Source of the DNA: Icerya purchasi
Taxonomy: Eukaryota > Arthropoda > Insecta > Hemiptera > Monophlebidae
Length of the DNA: 64,000 bases
Reading direction: 5' to 3'
Assembly: GCA_039619475.1 (NCBI GenBank)
Contig: CM077115.1
Span: 298,903,756-298,967,755 of the forward strand
The position numbers and the translations under genes are program-made. The notes below the pieces were generated by a model. The model did no database searches. It was given only the letters and a program-made list of their open reading frames with translations, and was not told where the DNA came from. Of the stretch, positions 13,228 through 25,989 are shown in pieces; position 1 is the first letter of the stretch, and each line of letters opens with the position of its first letter.

Positions 13228-13677
13228 CATAGGCGCACTCAGGATTTTTTTTTGGTCGGGGCTGGAATTTAGAAGATGAGTTAGGGAGTGGTAACTCGGT
13301 ACCTCGACTAAGTACCTATCTATTTCCGTGGTTTGTAAATTAAAATAAAAAAAATAAAAAGAAATACAAAATTAACGAATATTTTTTTTTTTTTAATTAC
13401 AAAGCTGACGAATTTTATTTTAAAAAAATAAAAAAAACAATAGAAATGTAACATTATGTTTGTAATAAGCATAAATTAGATAAGTATACGAATTTTATTT
13501 TAAAAAAATTAGCTAAAAGTATATATAACATTATACTTGTAATATAAGTAAAAAGTAAATATGTATGTTTTTAAAAAAAAATTAAGTAAAACAAAACAGT
13601 ACAAAACGAAATTAAGATTTCGAAGATTTTTTGGGGGGAGTAATGACCCCGTGGCACCCCCCTTGAGTGCGCCAATG
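13228..13677. mobile_element. hAT-type MITE with 8-bp target duplication
   Basis: A 450-bp non-coding element has inverted ends CATAGGCGCACTCAGG (left, from 13228) and, reverse-complemented, CATTGGCGCACTCAAG (right, ending 13677). It is flanked by the identical 8-bp repeat CAGTTTAT at 13220-13227 and 13678-13685. An 8-bp duplication with CAnnGGCG-like ends is the signature of hAT-superfamily elements. The interior is A+T-rich, with ATTTTATTTTAAAAAAAT near-repeats (13412 and 13493), and has no transposase, so it must have been moved by an enzyme coded elsewhere. Confidence 0.85.
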
Positions 13678-13685
13678 CAGTTTAT

Positions 13686-14420
13686 ATAACCTCCGCTGAT
13701 TTTTAACATTATGCATAAAAACTTTTCACTCAATTATCTAATAATAATGCATTCTAATATCCTGCTTGTCTCTCCAGTTTATTTGCAGCTATCTTGATTA
13801 TTAAACTAAAAAATTTGTCGATTCTTCTGTAGATCGTGTACACACACTTTGTAAGATGAACCGTCGCAGTTCTAAATGCGTACCAGCTTCGGAATGCTCC
13901 TTAAGCCGTTAAAGAAAACACTAACCAAAGTTCAGAAATAGGCGTTCTCCTATTTGGTCGATAATTATAATAAGCCGAAAAAGTGAAACGGAACTTTTCA
14001 TTAATTCTTAAAATTATTTAAGTTGAAATTATTCGCTAGCGTGTCGTCCCCAGCGCTAAACGTTAGAAACAGCGGATGGATTTTTTGTAAAAACTGAGCA
14101 TATTACAAAAGTGTTTCGGTTACGATAACTGCTGATGGAAAACAAAGCCCAATTATTTCTTCCGATCAATCTATGTAGTACGTGCAATCATTCGTCAAGG
14201 AAATCGAAATAATTCTAAGCACGTCTTCTTGAAAAATGTTCACCCTTTTTCATAACTTCTTTCTAATCTAATTATATTCCTCCCGAATTAAGTATATTAA
14301 TTTCGTTAAAATCCTATTTATTTATTCCAGCAGAAGCAAAAAATAGATAGATATTGAGCCTAAAGCTGACCGGAATTTATGTTAAACTTGCTGATTTCTT
14401 ATTTACATCGTCTGGTGTAA
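13686..14420. other. No gene recognised
   Basis: Mixed A+T-rich sequence without repeats or open frames of note. Confidence 0.5.
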
Positions 14421-14470
14421 AGATGTATAAAGATGTATAAAGATGTATAAATATGTATAAAGATGTCTAT
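14421..14470. repeat. 10-bp tandem repeat, five units
   Basis: Units of AGATGTATAA; the fourth begins AT and the fifth ends CTAT. Confidence 0.9.
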
Positions 14471-17400
14471 ACGCACAGCTTTTGTGAATATTTTCATATT
14501 CGATTGAACTGGACAGTTTTCAAGCCTGTCCTGGAAGCCAGATGGAAGAGTAGACCGGCAATTATTTTCGAAAGCATCGCTCATGATCATATTGAACTTT
14601 TCAAAAATAGTGTAATTTTTTCAAATTTTTTTTCATTACACCGGAAGATGTGCTTCGGAAGTTGCATCGATATTTTTCATGCTGGGTGTAATTGATCAAA
14701 TTCATTCTGCTAGTCGGAATGGCGAAAAAAAGGAACAGTTTAAGCGTGCCCTCCTGTACAGTACTGACAGAAGTTTTAGCTTTTGGCCTGCGGTGTAATT
14801 TAATCAGCTCGGAAAGTTCCCAACTTTTCTGTGTACACAGATAAAAGATAATTTCCCGAGCGCAAACGCAAACGACGTAAGCTGTAATTACGCTCATCAA
14901 ATTAACCGAAGAAATGCGGTATTAGTTTTCCGGAGCGGGGCATAAATTTTAAATTAATCCGGGTTTCCTCGTTATTTATTAATTCTTCCACATTTCTAGG
15001 CAGACACGCGTAGCGCAATGTTGTGCGGCTGTCCACAATTTAATTGCAGACGGCGGTAAGCAACGTCAATCGCTCAATCGGAATAGCCAGGGAATCTTGC
15101 CTATGTGTTTTGCGCAAGTCGTGGATGCGATGCGCGAACCACTATCAATTCACGAACCGCATACAGGTAAGACGAAGTGAAAAAGTACAGCGAAACCAAA
15201 GAAGCCTGTTTTGTTGTTTCCGGTATTTTTTTAAAAATTAATTTAAAACATCGCCGTTACTATGACAGCGCGAAACGGTCGTTAAAAATGCATTAATCGC
15301 CACTTCGACATTGGAAACATGAACGCATTTTTGTTCGCATGTTTGCGCACACATATGTATGTTGTTGGCGGAGCTGGTTCTTGAGCCTGGCAAATGATTA
15401 TGTCGTTATGTCTGCGGCAGTTCGGCTATCGTAGTGTGGTTGGTGTTGGGCAGTGATGTTTCGTTCTGTGGGACCTAGTCCAATTCTGATATTGTAAATC
15501 AAAGATGCACGAAAATTTCACTTACGCTCCTCTAATCACCTTAGTTTACGAGCCCTCCCAGAAAAAATTTCCCGTTTTAATTTTATTTTTGCACTCGATG
15601 CAATCAGAAACAACCCGTTCTTAGTTGTCAAGCTCTCTGCTTCAATCCGTGAATATTCACTGCATAAAATCATTGCACAATGGTCTGCCGATCTGCCCTT
15701 TACTCTATCGCTTAACTACATAATGTTTTCTTAGGCATCGTTCATTCTCACTAAGTGTTCAATTTTTGAATTGTCCCACATCTGGCTTGTTGTAGTATTC
15801 TGCTGACTTGCTAACGTGCATGCGGTATTCTGCTATGCGTTGGTGGAAACATTCTAATTTACCTGTGTGCCATTGAGAGATATTGCATTTAGAGTGACAT
15901 TGGATCTACTGTATTATATTTTTTTGTCGAACTTGTAAGCGTACATGTAATTTCGGAGCTCTAGCTTTGCTAAAAGTAGCCAAAATTTCGGACGAAATTT
16001 GGACTAAACGTATTAACACGTGAAGTTAAAATCTTGCAATAAAAGCGAATACGCTATAAAGGAAAACGTAGAGCATCCAAATATCGATACATACATCGAC
16101 AAATAATAATACTATCCAGTAATGTTTACGATGGTTATTAGCCCTGTTTTAAAATCATTAAAGTCAATGTGTAAAAAGTTCAGTGTGTAAATATTAATAC
16201 CGATGACAATATAAATATCGGGGAGAAAAAAACAGATAAAAAAATAATACGGCTTATCGCTGAAAAGCATATCTACATTTACTGCCACCTAAGAGATGGA
16301 CAGATATTATATTACATACAACAGGATTGTCATTCGCACAATGCGCACATCAATCAGAGGATCGTGACAAATGGCGAAAAATCACAAAATCACTGGTGAA
16401 TTAAATGTTAATCACGATACCCTACCTAGGGTGAGGACTGTAGATGATGATGATGAATATTTTTAGTCCTACTTTGACACGCTGCTGATGCAAAACCAGT
16501 TTTGACAATTTAATATGCATTCCTTCAGTCCGAAAAATAGTCTCATACATCAGGTGAACAACCGCACTTCTGCATCGGTAATTGAACTTACATCGGTCGG
16601 CTATGACGTTTTTTTTTTTAATTATTCAGTTTTAATAACAGTAACAATAAAAATAGGTTTGTTCTCCTACTACCTGATCACTTAACGCCACATGTACATT
16701 AACTTACGATTTTTATTTATTTTGTAAAATTATAGAATTGTACTAGAAGAAAATGCGCTAAACTAAAACGATGGCTAACGCAATAAAATCAGTAAAATAT
16801 CACACCGATTATTCATATTATTCTTGAATTTTCATTTCGACTAAAAAAAAATAATAGATAGTAGGAAAACGAACACTATTTTGAACGATCGTAACCACAG
16901 ACACATTTTCAACAACTGTTACTGTAGTATTGACAAAATTCAAGTGTTGCATCCAAAAGATGCATCCCCTTCGTCCACAAAGGCTACCGTTGCGCATAAC
17001 AATACAGGCCGACCGCAAACTCCCCAGGAAGCACGTAGCCGACGACCCTCCACAACTCGCAGTCCACCGCAACCCACATATAAAACTGATGACCGCGGCG
17101 CGAACGCGCGCCTGCCATTAGCAATCGAGCTTATGTCTTGAACATACTCTATAATCAATAACAGTTTCCGTGATGTTACGTCCTATTAAATGTAGCGTAA
17201 ATTGCTGTTATAATAAACATGTATCCTATGTGCCTGCTGAACATTAGCCACTATAAAGATAATCGATTCCCGTACACATGTGTGACCATATATTAAAAAA
17301 AAACGTTTAATAGAAAGAAATACAGGCTATTCCAAAAAAAAAAAAAAAAAAAACTATAGTTATAGACAAAAGAAAATTTTACCACTACTATTTTAAGGGC

Positions 17401-18123
17401 TCACATTGATATTAGCACAAGAATATCGGATTGAAAAGATATCACATTCTGAAAGATTCTGATTAAAAGACTGAAACAAAGAAGTTCACGTCTGATGTAT
17501 TACTTAAGGCAAAATACATGTTTTAAAATACTTCGCAAAATAATAGCAGGGGTTTCAAACGTGTATTATGTGGCGCGGGTGTCCACAAATCTTGGATATG
17601 AACTAGAATAAACCGAAACCCGTGAAAGACCCGCGATCAGCCCTACCGTTCCACACAACAACCCCGTGAGACTGAAAATGACTACATCTCTCAAATATGA
17701 CACCTAAATTCTGTCAATACTACACAATCATCCTTTCATTAAAGTCGTTTGTATTTCATATAAAGGCTTACCTCGACCGCCATGCACAACCATTTTGCCT
17801 ACCGAGTTCCTTAAGAGAATCCTAATATTCTTCCAAAAAACACCGCTCACCCTCCATAATCACAAACCCGCCTAACCACGCCGTACATAAAACTTCAAGA
17901 ACGCACTCCAACGGCCTATTTCCTATTTCTTGAATCTGTACAATCCTCATTGTAGACCACGGACGGTTGACACACCTAAAATTAAGATGTTTTTTTCTGC
18001 CTCTAGATTTTTTTACTATAGGAATTCCGCACCATTGAACGAGAACCAAGAATCGAATATTAAGGCAGAAAGTATATTAAGGAAAGGTATTCTGTAAAAG
18101 AAACTTTTCTCAAATTTAAACCA

Positions 18124-18127
<4 letters not shown>
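14471..18127. other. No gene recognised
   Basis: Mixed sequence with an A-run at 17334-17352. Overlapping small open frames at 16818-17158 and a minus frame at 17822-18049 show no recognisable domain. Confidence 0.5.
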
Positions 18128-18170
<43 letters not shown>

Positions 18171-18224
18171 TTTTTTATATATATTTATATATGTATTTAT
18201 ATATATATTTATATATATATATAA
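18128..18224. repeat. TA-rich microsatellite with TTTATA interruptions
   Basis: Nearly pure TA broken by TTT and TG interruptions. Confidence 0.95.
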
Positions 18225-18394
18225 CTCGGTCATTTTGGCCTCACAAGTGGCTGCGCCCCTTGACCCCTCTTGCTTTCATTTCTGTCTCTTTCTCTTCTAT
18301 ACTTACATTAATCAAAATTTACAACGTAATTCTTACTGGCATCAACACAAAAAATATAACATACTTAATCACAAAAATCCTATCCTAACATTTA

Positions 18395-18515
18395 ACTTTC
18401 ATTATATAAAATTAAGACATTTTTTCGTTACATAAAATTGTGACATTTTTTAAATAACAATAACCAAAATCCTATAAAATATAACAAACGTTACGTAAAA
18501 TTGGGACATTTTTTC
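18395..18515. repeat. Three degenerate copies of a TAAAATT..GACATTTTTT motif
   Basis: The phrases ATAAAATTAAGACATTTTTT, ATAAAATTGTGACATTTTTT and GTAAAATTGGGACATTTTTT occur at about 18404, 18431 and 18495. They look like remnants of a short tandem repeat. No function can be assigned. Confidence 0.6.
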
Positions 18516-18688
18516 TAATGGGGTAGTCTAAAAATTACGTTGTAATTAATATATATGGGATTTAAACTGATAAAAAAACAAATAAGTATCTGTTTCAGTC
18601 TAGTCGAAGTACTTTCGTAATTTTGGCAGCATGTGAGGACAGTGGAGGTGTTGGTCCCTAGAAATAAAAATTACGACTGGCACAAACC

Positions 18689-18721
<33 letters not shown>

Positions 18722-21305
18722 AAGGATGCAAAAGTATTGCGATTTTGGTACATGGATATGCACACGTAATTATTGCTGCATAGGCGTGGAAAGCGGCTGG
18801 TATATGTTTCTTTAAAAAAAGGCAACTTGAAAAATATCATCTTAAAAAATGAATTGATTTTTAAGGAATTCCCTGTACACAGGGATTGTATTCGCTTATT
18901 AAATCTAATAACCTTCTTTTCCGGGAAGAAAAAAGGAAATCAAACAAGTTCATTAACGGGGAAATAATTCAGGATTATTCGGCCATATTTTATGTGGATG
19001 AATTCCTTTTTACCCCGCTTAGAACACATTCCGCGAGATTAATATAAAATTTTAGCTTTACAATATAATCTTATATAACTCGTAAACAAATTAACCTGAA
19101 AAAAATCTCGGTAGTTCAAAAGATATGCTGGAAAATTGAAATTATAAAATCTATTAAATAGCTGGTCAGAGTGTATTATGTTGAATAATCAGCCCCGATC
19201 ATATTAATCGATAACTCTGATAATCAACTTTACCGAAATACTACTGAAACAATCCGAATAGTTCTACAAGTGAACACTTCACACTCTACCGTCTCATGAA
19301 TTATTTTGCGGTTACAGGAAGAGATTTTAAAAAACTTTGTATGCAACATTTTCATTTCAAATAGATGGTACCTCAAAATTAAAGGTAATTTTTTCGCAGG
19401 TTTTTTCAAGCTCCAAAAAAAGGTAGGTAAAATATAATATTCTTCAAACAATACCACACTGCGATCGAAATGCAATGTACTTTGGCGACCAATAAAAACG
19501 AACCAGATAATACATATGTACCGATATGTATACAGTGTATACATTAGCACAGGACTCGAGTGGAAATTATTAAAAAATGATTTTTTATTGACCGCAGAAC
19601 AATTCTGAAAACTGTCACGTAACCTATTGATAATTGAAGTTCAGGTATAAGCGGAAAATCGGCTATTTTCGTTTCGGTAAAAAGGTTTGGAGACCACCGG
19701 AGTACGCAATTGGGTATGTTGAAGTTAAGAATTCGGCCTGAAATTGTGCTGTATTATCTGGGATGGACAAACCCGCGTCAAAAGTTGACAACTAATTTTA
19801 AGGTTGTAATTCTGGGGACAAATTACCGGTGCGGTTCGGCTCCGAAAAACGGCAAATTGTCATTTCGGGATATATTTTTTATTTAATTTTTTTTTTTTTT
19901 TTTTATTTCTCCGTTTCTGGTTTTACCACCGCTCGTTAAATAATAATTATTCGGACTATACCGATTGCTGCAAATTATTTAGGCGAACACTGATTCCCCG
20001 TTCTACTATCGGACTTGTTTCCCTTTAGAACAGTGTATTGGTTTTCGATGTTGTCTTTCTTAATTTCTGAAGCAAATTTTATCGGAAAATATGATAAAAA
20101 TCACCGAGAATACCCGAAAATGATCTTCTCCTTCGCGACTTTTTTTTCAGCGCGCAACGTTTCCATTGTTAAAAATCGTCTCGCGCTACCTAACAATGTC
20201 GGGCCATCGATCATTGATTGACGCAGAAATTACACATGTTTTTTTTCTTTTTTTTTCTTTTTGGTGTTTTTGATAGAGCAGTAATTTGTTGAAATTGAAA
20301 AAAGGGACCAAGAAAATAAATTCGGAAGTCGATATTGATGACAAACGTAAATGAGAATTTTTATTTTTCGATTTGGATTACGTAAACAGATTAATAAATA
20401 CCATAATCCAGAAAACAGTTAAAAAATATAATAAATACCGTTAAACAATGTTTATTCAAAATATCTTTTAATACGAATTGCGTGAATATTGCTAAACATT
20501 TTGGAACCTTCGTAGCTTTTGCGTATGTTAATTGATCGATGATAAGAAACACTCCCGAAAACGATTTGCCAGAAGTATGCATTTAAAATGGCGTAATTGT
20601 TAATTTTGAAAATTTATTATTTTTACTTCATCCGTGTAAAAAATGCACAAATTCGCTTAGTAAAAAAATAATTTTTACGCAGTATGAAGTTGTGCATTAT
20701 AAGTTTTTAGCCTTTTTTTTTAGTTTTTTTGTTTTTGGATAGGACCAAATTACAACGTCCTTCTGACCAATCGCACCAAAGGATTCGCCACTAATATACG
20801 TATATGTATATATTATTCAGTCTACTAATCACGGACATCACAAGCATGTTTATTTACTTCAACGCTTCTATATTTCCAGTTCCGCCGGGTTTCTGTATGT
20901 AATTTAGGCGCTTTTGTTATTTCCAATAAGCACGAGTGTAGTTGCATTAATGATTTTGAAGATGTGACCTTGAGAATGTAAATTTTCCGGCGAAAATTAG
21001 ACAGGATGCGTCTCTTTTTAATACAACACATTTTCTTACATAAAAAGATGAAGCTGCGCATGCGAGCATGTGTTGTATGCGTTGTGTCATGCTATTTATA
21101 AAGAAGTTCATAAATGGATAAAAAAAAGACATAATACATAATAATAATCACTAAAGATCGCGTGCACAAATGATTAGGCTTAATTATATGACGTAATCAA
21201 CTATCATAAGCATTTCGACAAACATATAATATGTTTACTCAATTAATAACATAGATATAAAGAACACACAATATATTATGTCAGTAAACAAACAAAATAT
21301 AAAAG
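18516..21305. other. No gene recognised; 30-nt A-run at 18690-18719
   Basis: The A-run could be a retroposon tail on the plus strand, but no element body was recognised before it. The rest is A+T-rich, with T-runs at 19888-19904 and 20239-20260, and holds no convincing coding region. Confidence 0.5.
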
Positions 21306-21412
21306 GTGTAAAATACCGACTAGTTTCGAATTATATCGTTCATGATCACATAACGTAATTATTGTGATCATGAACGATATAGTTCAAAACTAGTCGGAGT
21401 TTTATATTTCAC
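21306..21412. repeat. Imperfect foldback (long inverted repeat)
   Basis: Arms 21306-21350 and 21363-21412 are largely reverse-complementary, with a spacer of about 12 nt. The core CCGACTAGTTT of the left arm faces AAACTAGTCGG on the right, and TCGTTCATGATCACA faces TGTGATCATGAACGA. This may be a small foldback element or an inverted terminal piece of a larger one. Flanks are A+T-rich and no target duplication was clear. Confidence 0.8.
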
Positions 21413-21569
21413 ATTTTTTTTTCTTTTTCGATTATCATAATATATTGTGTATTTTTTATAGCAATATAATAAATTATTTTCAACACAGCATATATGCCTT
21501 TTGCAATTAGGTGAGTAAAGTTCTTTGCCTTATTTTAATTTTCATGATTATTAATGATGGTAAATTTTC

Positions 21570-21637
21570 CAGTGAGTCTAGGCACCGTAATAGCCCAGGC
21601 AGTTACACACGGTGCCTAGATTTATATTTGTAAATTT

Positions 21638-21671
<34 letters not shown>

Positions 21672-21672
21672 G
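21570..21672 (+). mobile_element. Isolated LINE 3' end: hairpin plus (TAA)n tail
   Basis: A perfect 11-bp stem CTAGGCACCGT (21578-21588) / ACGGTGCCTAG (21609-21619) encloses AATAGCCCAGGCAGTTACAC, and (TAA)n then A-rich sequence follows at about 21639-21672. The loop matches the 3' ends of the LINE copies at 47680-47713 and, on the minus strand, 28768-28804. No coding sequence precedes it, so this is a very short 5'-truncated insertion. Confidence 0.7.
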
Positions 21673-21768
21673 ATGGTAAATCTATACACATATATCTATA
21701 TATATTTTTTTTTTTAGCCTGAGCAATATATAGTTTATTTGTCCAGCAGACTAACGTTCAAATCAGAC

Positions 21769-22850
21769 TTTTTTTTTTTTTGTTTAAAATTGCGATCTGG
21801 CTAATGTAGCCAATAAGCAATTGTAATGGAGGTTTATGACATGATGGGAGATGTCATTCAACAATAACACTCCGCGTTGCTTTACCAGTCAATCAAACCG
21901 GTGGGGAAGGTCTAGGGGCGTATAACGATTTAGTCTATGATTGTCGTATCAGACTGAATGCACGAAAACAAAACGAAAGGGTAAAAAAATAAGAAAACAT
22001 TTTCTTGTTTTTGTCCAACTGTTTAAACACTACTTATACTACTAGATAATAAGTATAAAGGAGGAAATTTCATCCCGCAATATGGCCGCAACTGCAGAGC
22101 AGCGCCTACAATGCTCGATGAAACAAACTCGATAATCAATACTAAAGCCATGTGAACGGGAATAATTACTCCGCTCGGAGTAGACAAATAAAAAAAAAAA
22201 AAAAAATGTCATTTTAAATTACAATTCCATTTTTTTCGATAAATGAAAACAGAATAAACAACATGCGATTACCAGAAACAAGTAGTTGAAAAATGCAGAA
22301 TGGAGGATATAAACCACAGGACATCAGCTGTTCAAAAAGGTGGACTCTATCCGTCAATATTGCCTTACAACTGAATAACAAGTGATTGATATCCTCGCGA
22401 TACGCTGTGCTTACAAATGGTTTCCATCGAAAAAATTAAACCGCACTCTAGTATATAACCTGAACGAAGTCTGCAGATAGTACTAGAAAAACGTCGAATT
22501 AAATTAGCCGGGATAGAAGTAATATTATTATACCAAGGCATACTTGGTAGAGACGATTGGACAATTTCGTATGTCTTGCCTAAACAAGGCGTACTATTAA
22601 CGAAGTTCTTCCAATCAGTATTACAGCTGTCCCTTTTAATCATGTCCAAAAGATCCATGGATGGTATAAAGGGGTATACTACCCTGTTCAAGGCCGTTTC
22701 TTTAGCCGCTTGATCAGCTACATCATTAAGAATGATTCCGCGATGACTAGGAACCCAACAGAACTTTGCAGTACCTCCTTTATCTATAACTTGTGTGTAT
22801 TTAAACTTAATATCGTAGATCAGTGGGTGACAGCGATCTTATTTAACTTA
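21769..22850 (-). mobile_element. I/LOA-like LINE, RNase H tail and C-terminus with 3' UTR (copy 1)
   Basis: On the minus strand an RNase H end with FCWVPSHRGI and DVADQAAKETAL lies at about 22690-22780. A C-terminal region follows with PWYNN and ICRLRSGY, and in another frame DINHLLFSC and LMSCGLYPPFCIF. The final stop is at 22214-22216. The 3' UTR runs left to a T-run at 21769-21781, which is the poly-A on the minus strand. A second copy of the same end lies at 31111-31605. Frameshifts mark it as inactive. The order RNase H, then a Cys/His tail, then a hydrophobic C-terminus suggests the I or LOA group. Confidence 0.75.
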
Positions 22851-22852
22851 AT

Positions 22853-22894
22853 TTATATATATATATAAAAATAAATAAATATATATATATATAA
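22853..22894. repeat. TA-rich microsatellite
   Basis: TA runs with ATAAATAA interruptions, at the truncated 5' edge of the LINE to the left. Confidence 0.9.
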
Positions 22895-22899
22895 TGGTA

Positions 22900-23073
22900 G
22901 GGCAGCGCCTAGTGGTTAAGGTGTTTGCCTACTAAATCAGACGACACGGGTTCGAGACTATCGTTCCCAGGTCTATACCTAATCTGAAATAATTGGGTAC
23001 TAGAGAAATCTGGGAAAGTAAAGGCGGCCGAGGGAAAAGAACCAGCCCCCCATTGTCATTAGTGCCGTTGGCC

Positions 23074-23075
<2 letters not shown>
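22900..23075 (+). mobile_element. tRNA-derived SINE, copy B (3'-truncated)
   Basis: Begins GGGCAGCGCCTAGTGGTTA (A-box region) with the best preserved B box of the family, GGGTTCGAGACT. It shares TATACCTAATCTGAAAT and TACTAGAGAAATCTG with copy A, then AACCAGCCCCCCATT and a GTCATTAGTGCCGTTGGC segment. It then runs into a TA/TG microsatellite and lacks the TTCACAATCCC tail seen in the other copies. Confidence 0.8.
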
Positions 23076-23115
<40 letters not shown>

Positions 23116-23138
23116 TATATGTGTGTGTGCGTATGTGT
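23074..23138. repeat. TA/TG microsatellite
   Basis: TA run passing into TGTGTGTGCGTATGTG, at the 3' edge of SINE copy B. Confidence 0.9.
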
Positions 23139-24880
23139 AAGTTCGGTATTGGGAATTAATTAATTAACTAATGCAGAAAAAAAAATAAAAATTCGAATAG
23201 TTTATATTATTTATATTTTAGTCGTACTTTTTTAGTAAACTTAGATTATCATAAGGAACGATAAATGCGTCGAGACCGAAGATGTGGAATTTTGTAGCAA
23301 CATAAGCGCGTCAGGTTTCTGAAAATTCCGTGGGATTCAGTGAAATGTTTATAATAAAAGCGGCTATGAATTATATATCTCAGCAGTGTGTGCCGAGGCT
23401 GACAAATAATAAATTCGCGTCAGTGGTGATTCCTGATGTAGAACGTAAAATTAAATAAAATATTGGTAGTATTAATTGATTATGTGCTATCAGACACTTC
23501 GTAATCGAGCCTTTTGACGGTGAATTTCGCATAAAGAACGATTAGTCCAACAACGGAAATTATTAAGTATAAATAAATGTGATGAAACCCGTTTTCGTCA
23601 TCTGATCAATATCGCGGCTGTCGGAAGTTACGATGACATTTAGGCCGTTTGCAAGCGCGTAAGTTTATTGTTTAGTTTTTATTTTCGCGTTTCCATGCCA
23701 GTCTCCATTCTTATTAAAGAATTAATCATTCTAGACTTCTTTTCCTTTTTTTATGATAATACATTTAATTTCAAATTTTTGCAACCGTTTGGTAAGTTGC
23801 CATTTCTTTTTGGAAATTTCGCACCTGCGTGATCCAAGAGGTCTCGTATTTTTTTTTTTTTTTTTTTTTGTTTATTTAATATTTCCCCTATATGATGGAA
23901 TAAAACCGCCTAATAAAAATCAAATAAAAATCAATTCAAATCGTACTTTCGCGTAATATTCTACTTGGTTTTTTTCAACTGCTCCGTATTCAACTTAGGG
24001 TTTCCATTATAGTTTGAATACAGTTTTTAACGATCTGGAATTAAGTCAAATGGCTCGAAATTATATCTGTCCGACCAGAGTAAAGCATAACGATATACAA
24101 AATTATACGTATAAGATGTTTTGGACTTTTCAACTTCTGCAAGGTACTAATTATAGAAACATAGCTTTCTGTTTGCTGATTTGATTGTTACGAGATTTCT
24201 TGAGTTATCCAAATTAGATAATTTTCGTTTTAGGATTCAAGGTTTATCATACTCTTGACGTCTTTTGTTTTTGCGGTTTTTAGTGACAATGAGGGTTATC
24301 TCGAAGTTGTAGGTTGCCTTTTTTTAACACCATTTTAATTCTCGTACAATTTGAAATCCGTTTCCGAGTCATTGAATTTTATTTATTTCTTCTGGTGTTC
24401 CTCAACCCCATCTTGTTACAATTACACAGTGTATGTGTGTGAAATAGGAAAAAAAAAAGAAATGAAGGAATACCAGGGTGGTTATTATACCAACTCGAAA
24501 CAATCTCCCAGAAAGCGATATTTTATAAATGAGAAATGATGGATTGTGTAATTCGCGGATGTTAGACTGATTTTAAAGGAGACGGCAAGTGTGTAGAGCG
24601 GAAATGGAGTGGCCAAGACGACAATGGCGTTATCGGACACGATGCGAGGTGCAGAATCAGCCGATGAATTTAACGGGCTTGTTGTTTGATGCTGGTTTTT
24701 TCCAAAGTACGTACGTCACTGTGACTGCTGGTAATAGCAGTTTTCCATCGCTGCTTTCAATTACCGAGCGCAGGGCGGTTCGGGTAGCGGCGAGCTTTTA
24801 AATTTATTATTCGTCGAAAAGTTTAAAGTTAATTAAAGTGAAGAAAAATTTAAATTGTTTAACAAATTCCATTAAGGACG
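23139..24880. other. No gene recognised
   Basis: Mixed sequence with a T-run at 23850-23868. No open frame with a recognisable domain. Confidence 0.5.
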
Positions 24881-25520
24881 CATAATGAACCATTAACTAA
24901 GCCGCGCCTCCGCGTTTATTGCTTCTCGCAGTCTCCTCGTCGCGTTCGTTTTTATCTTATTTTTACTTCCCCTTACTGCGCCCTTCCGCTTGTCCTTTAA
25001 TTCGCGCGTTTTAATTTATTTTCCGATATTCCGACTTCAGTCGGCTGCTGTCGCCGCCGCTGACTGCGGCAATTAAAGGAAGCCGATTTCGCTTAATGAC
25101 CGACAATAAAATATTCAGTTAATTTTCCGTTTCATTTTTGCTCCTCCCGCCTTCCAATAATAAATCTGCTCACCTGTATCGCTAACGGTTAAAATGTTAA
25201 GGAAGCTCGTCGAAATAAGGCGCGAACGGAAACGATGATAAATTGCCGAAATTTCCGAAAAGATAACCGGCCGCCTTGCGGCAGCGCTGCGTTCGTTGCA
25301 ACCGCGTTTCCGGTCAATTTACCGGCGCGGCCAATTGCGACGCATTTATTTATCGCAGTATGCCGAATCAATCTTGACGGAATGCTCGCCTATGTAAAAG
25401 TGGATTAGTACGCGATACGAATGGGCCCCTCTCGGTTCTTGTTCGCTCAGACCGAATTTCTATTCCGGCATCGCTCGCTTCGGTTTCCGCGATAATTGAC
25501 GATAGCACTCGTAAATGCAT
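24881..25520. other. C/G-richer, repeat-poor island
   Basis: This stretch is visibly richer in C and G, with many CG dinucleotides, and lacks homopolymer and TA runs. Only short open frames occur and no domain was recognised. It could be a conserved regulatory region or a fragment of a host transcription unit; neither can be shown from the sequence alone. Confidence 0.35.
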
Positions 25521-25989
25521 CCTAGTTCGCGATCAAATTATACGAATTTGAACAAAGCACGCATGCTTGTCCAGGCCTGCAGATGTGGCCACGTTGCTCG
25601 AATCTATCACGACCGGGCCCTTTAATGTAGTGATTTTTATGCGATCTACGCGTATCGTTTGTGACACGAGAGACTGAACTTTTTTTGTTACATTCGTGCG
25701 AACAACAATTTCCTATACTTCCTTTATCCATTAAAGCATTTGAACCTATCGCGCGACTTTCTTAATTTTTAAATATCTGGATACATCCCTGATCTCTAGT
25801 ATTATGTGGCAAAGGTCTGCCGTGGACGCGTCAATTATTATTGTCTAAAGATTCTCGTTCATTTAAACAAGCGACATTCTACCGGTAGTCCATGTTTAAG
25901 TTTTTAATGTAGTTGTTAACAGTTCTTCCGCTATAACTCAGCATGACTGACTTCTACACATTGTTGTAACATCCGAAAAGAATCAGTTT
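25521..25989. other. No gene recognised
   Basis: Unique-looking sequence between the C/G-richer island and the LINE to the right. Confidence 0.45.

Noticed and set aside
16818..17158. Small overlapping frames with a Pro/Arg/Thr-rich stretch (RPQTPQEARSRRPSTTRSPP)
   Set aside because: All three frames are open by composition; no similarity recognised and no splice context could be defended.
18395..18515. CRISPR-like regularly spaced repeats
   Set aside because: Three degenerate motifs at irregular spacing in a eukaryotic repeat landscape; no array structure.
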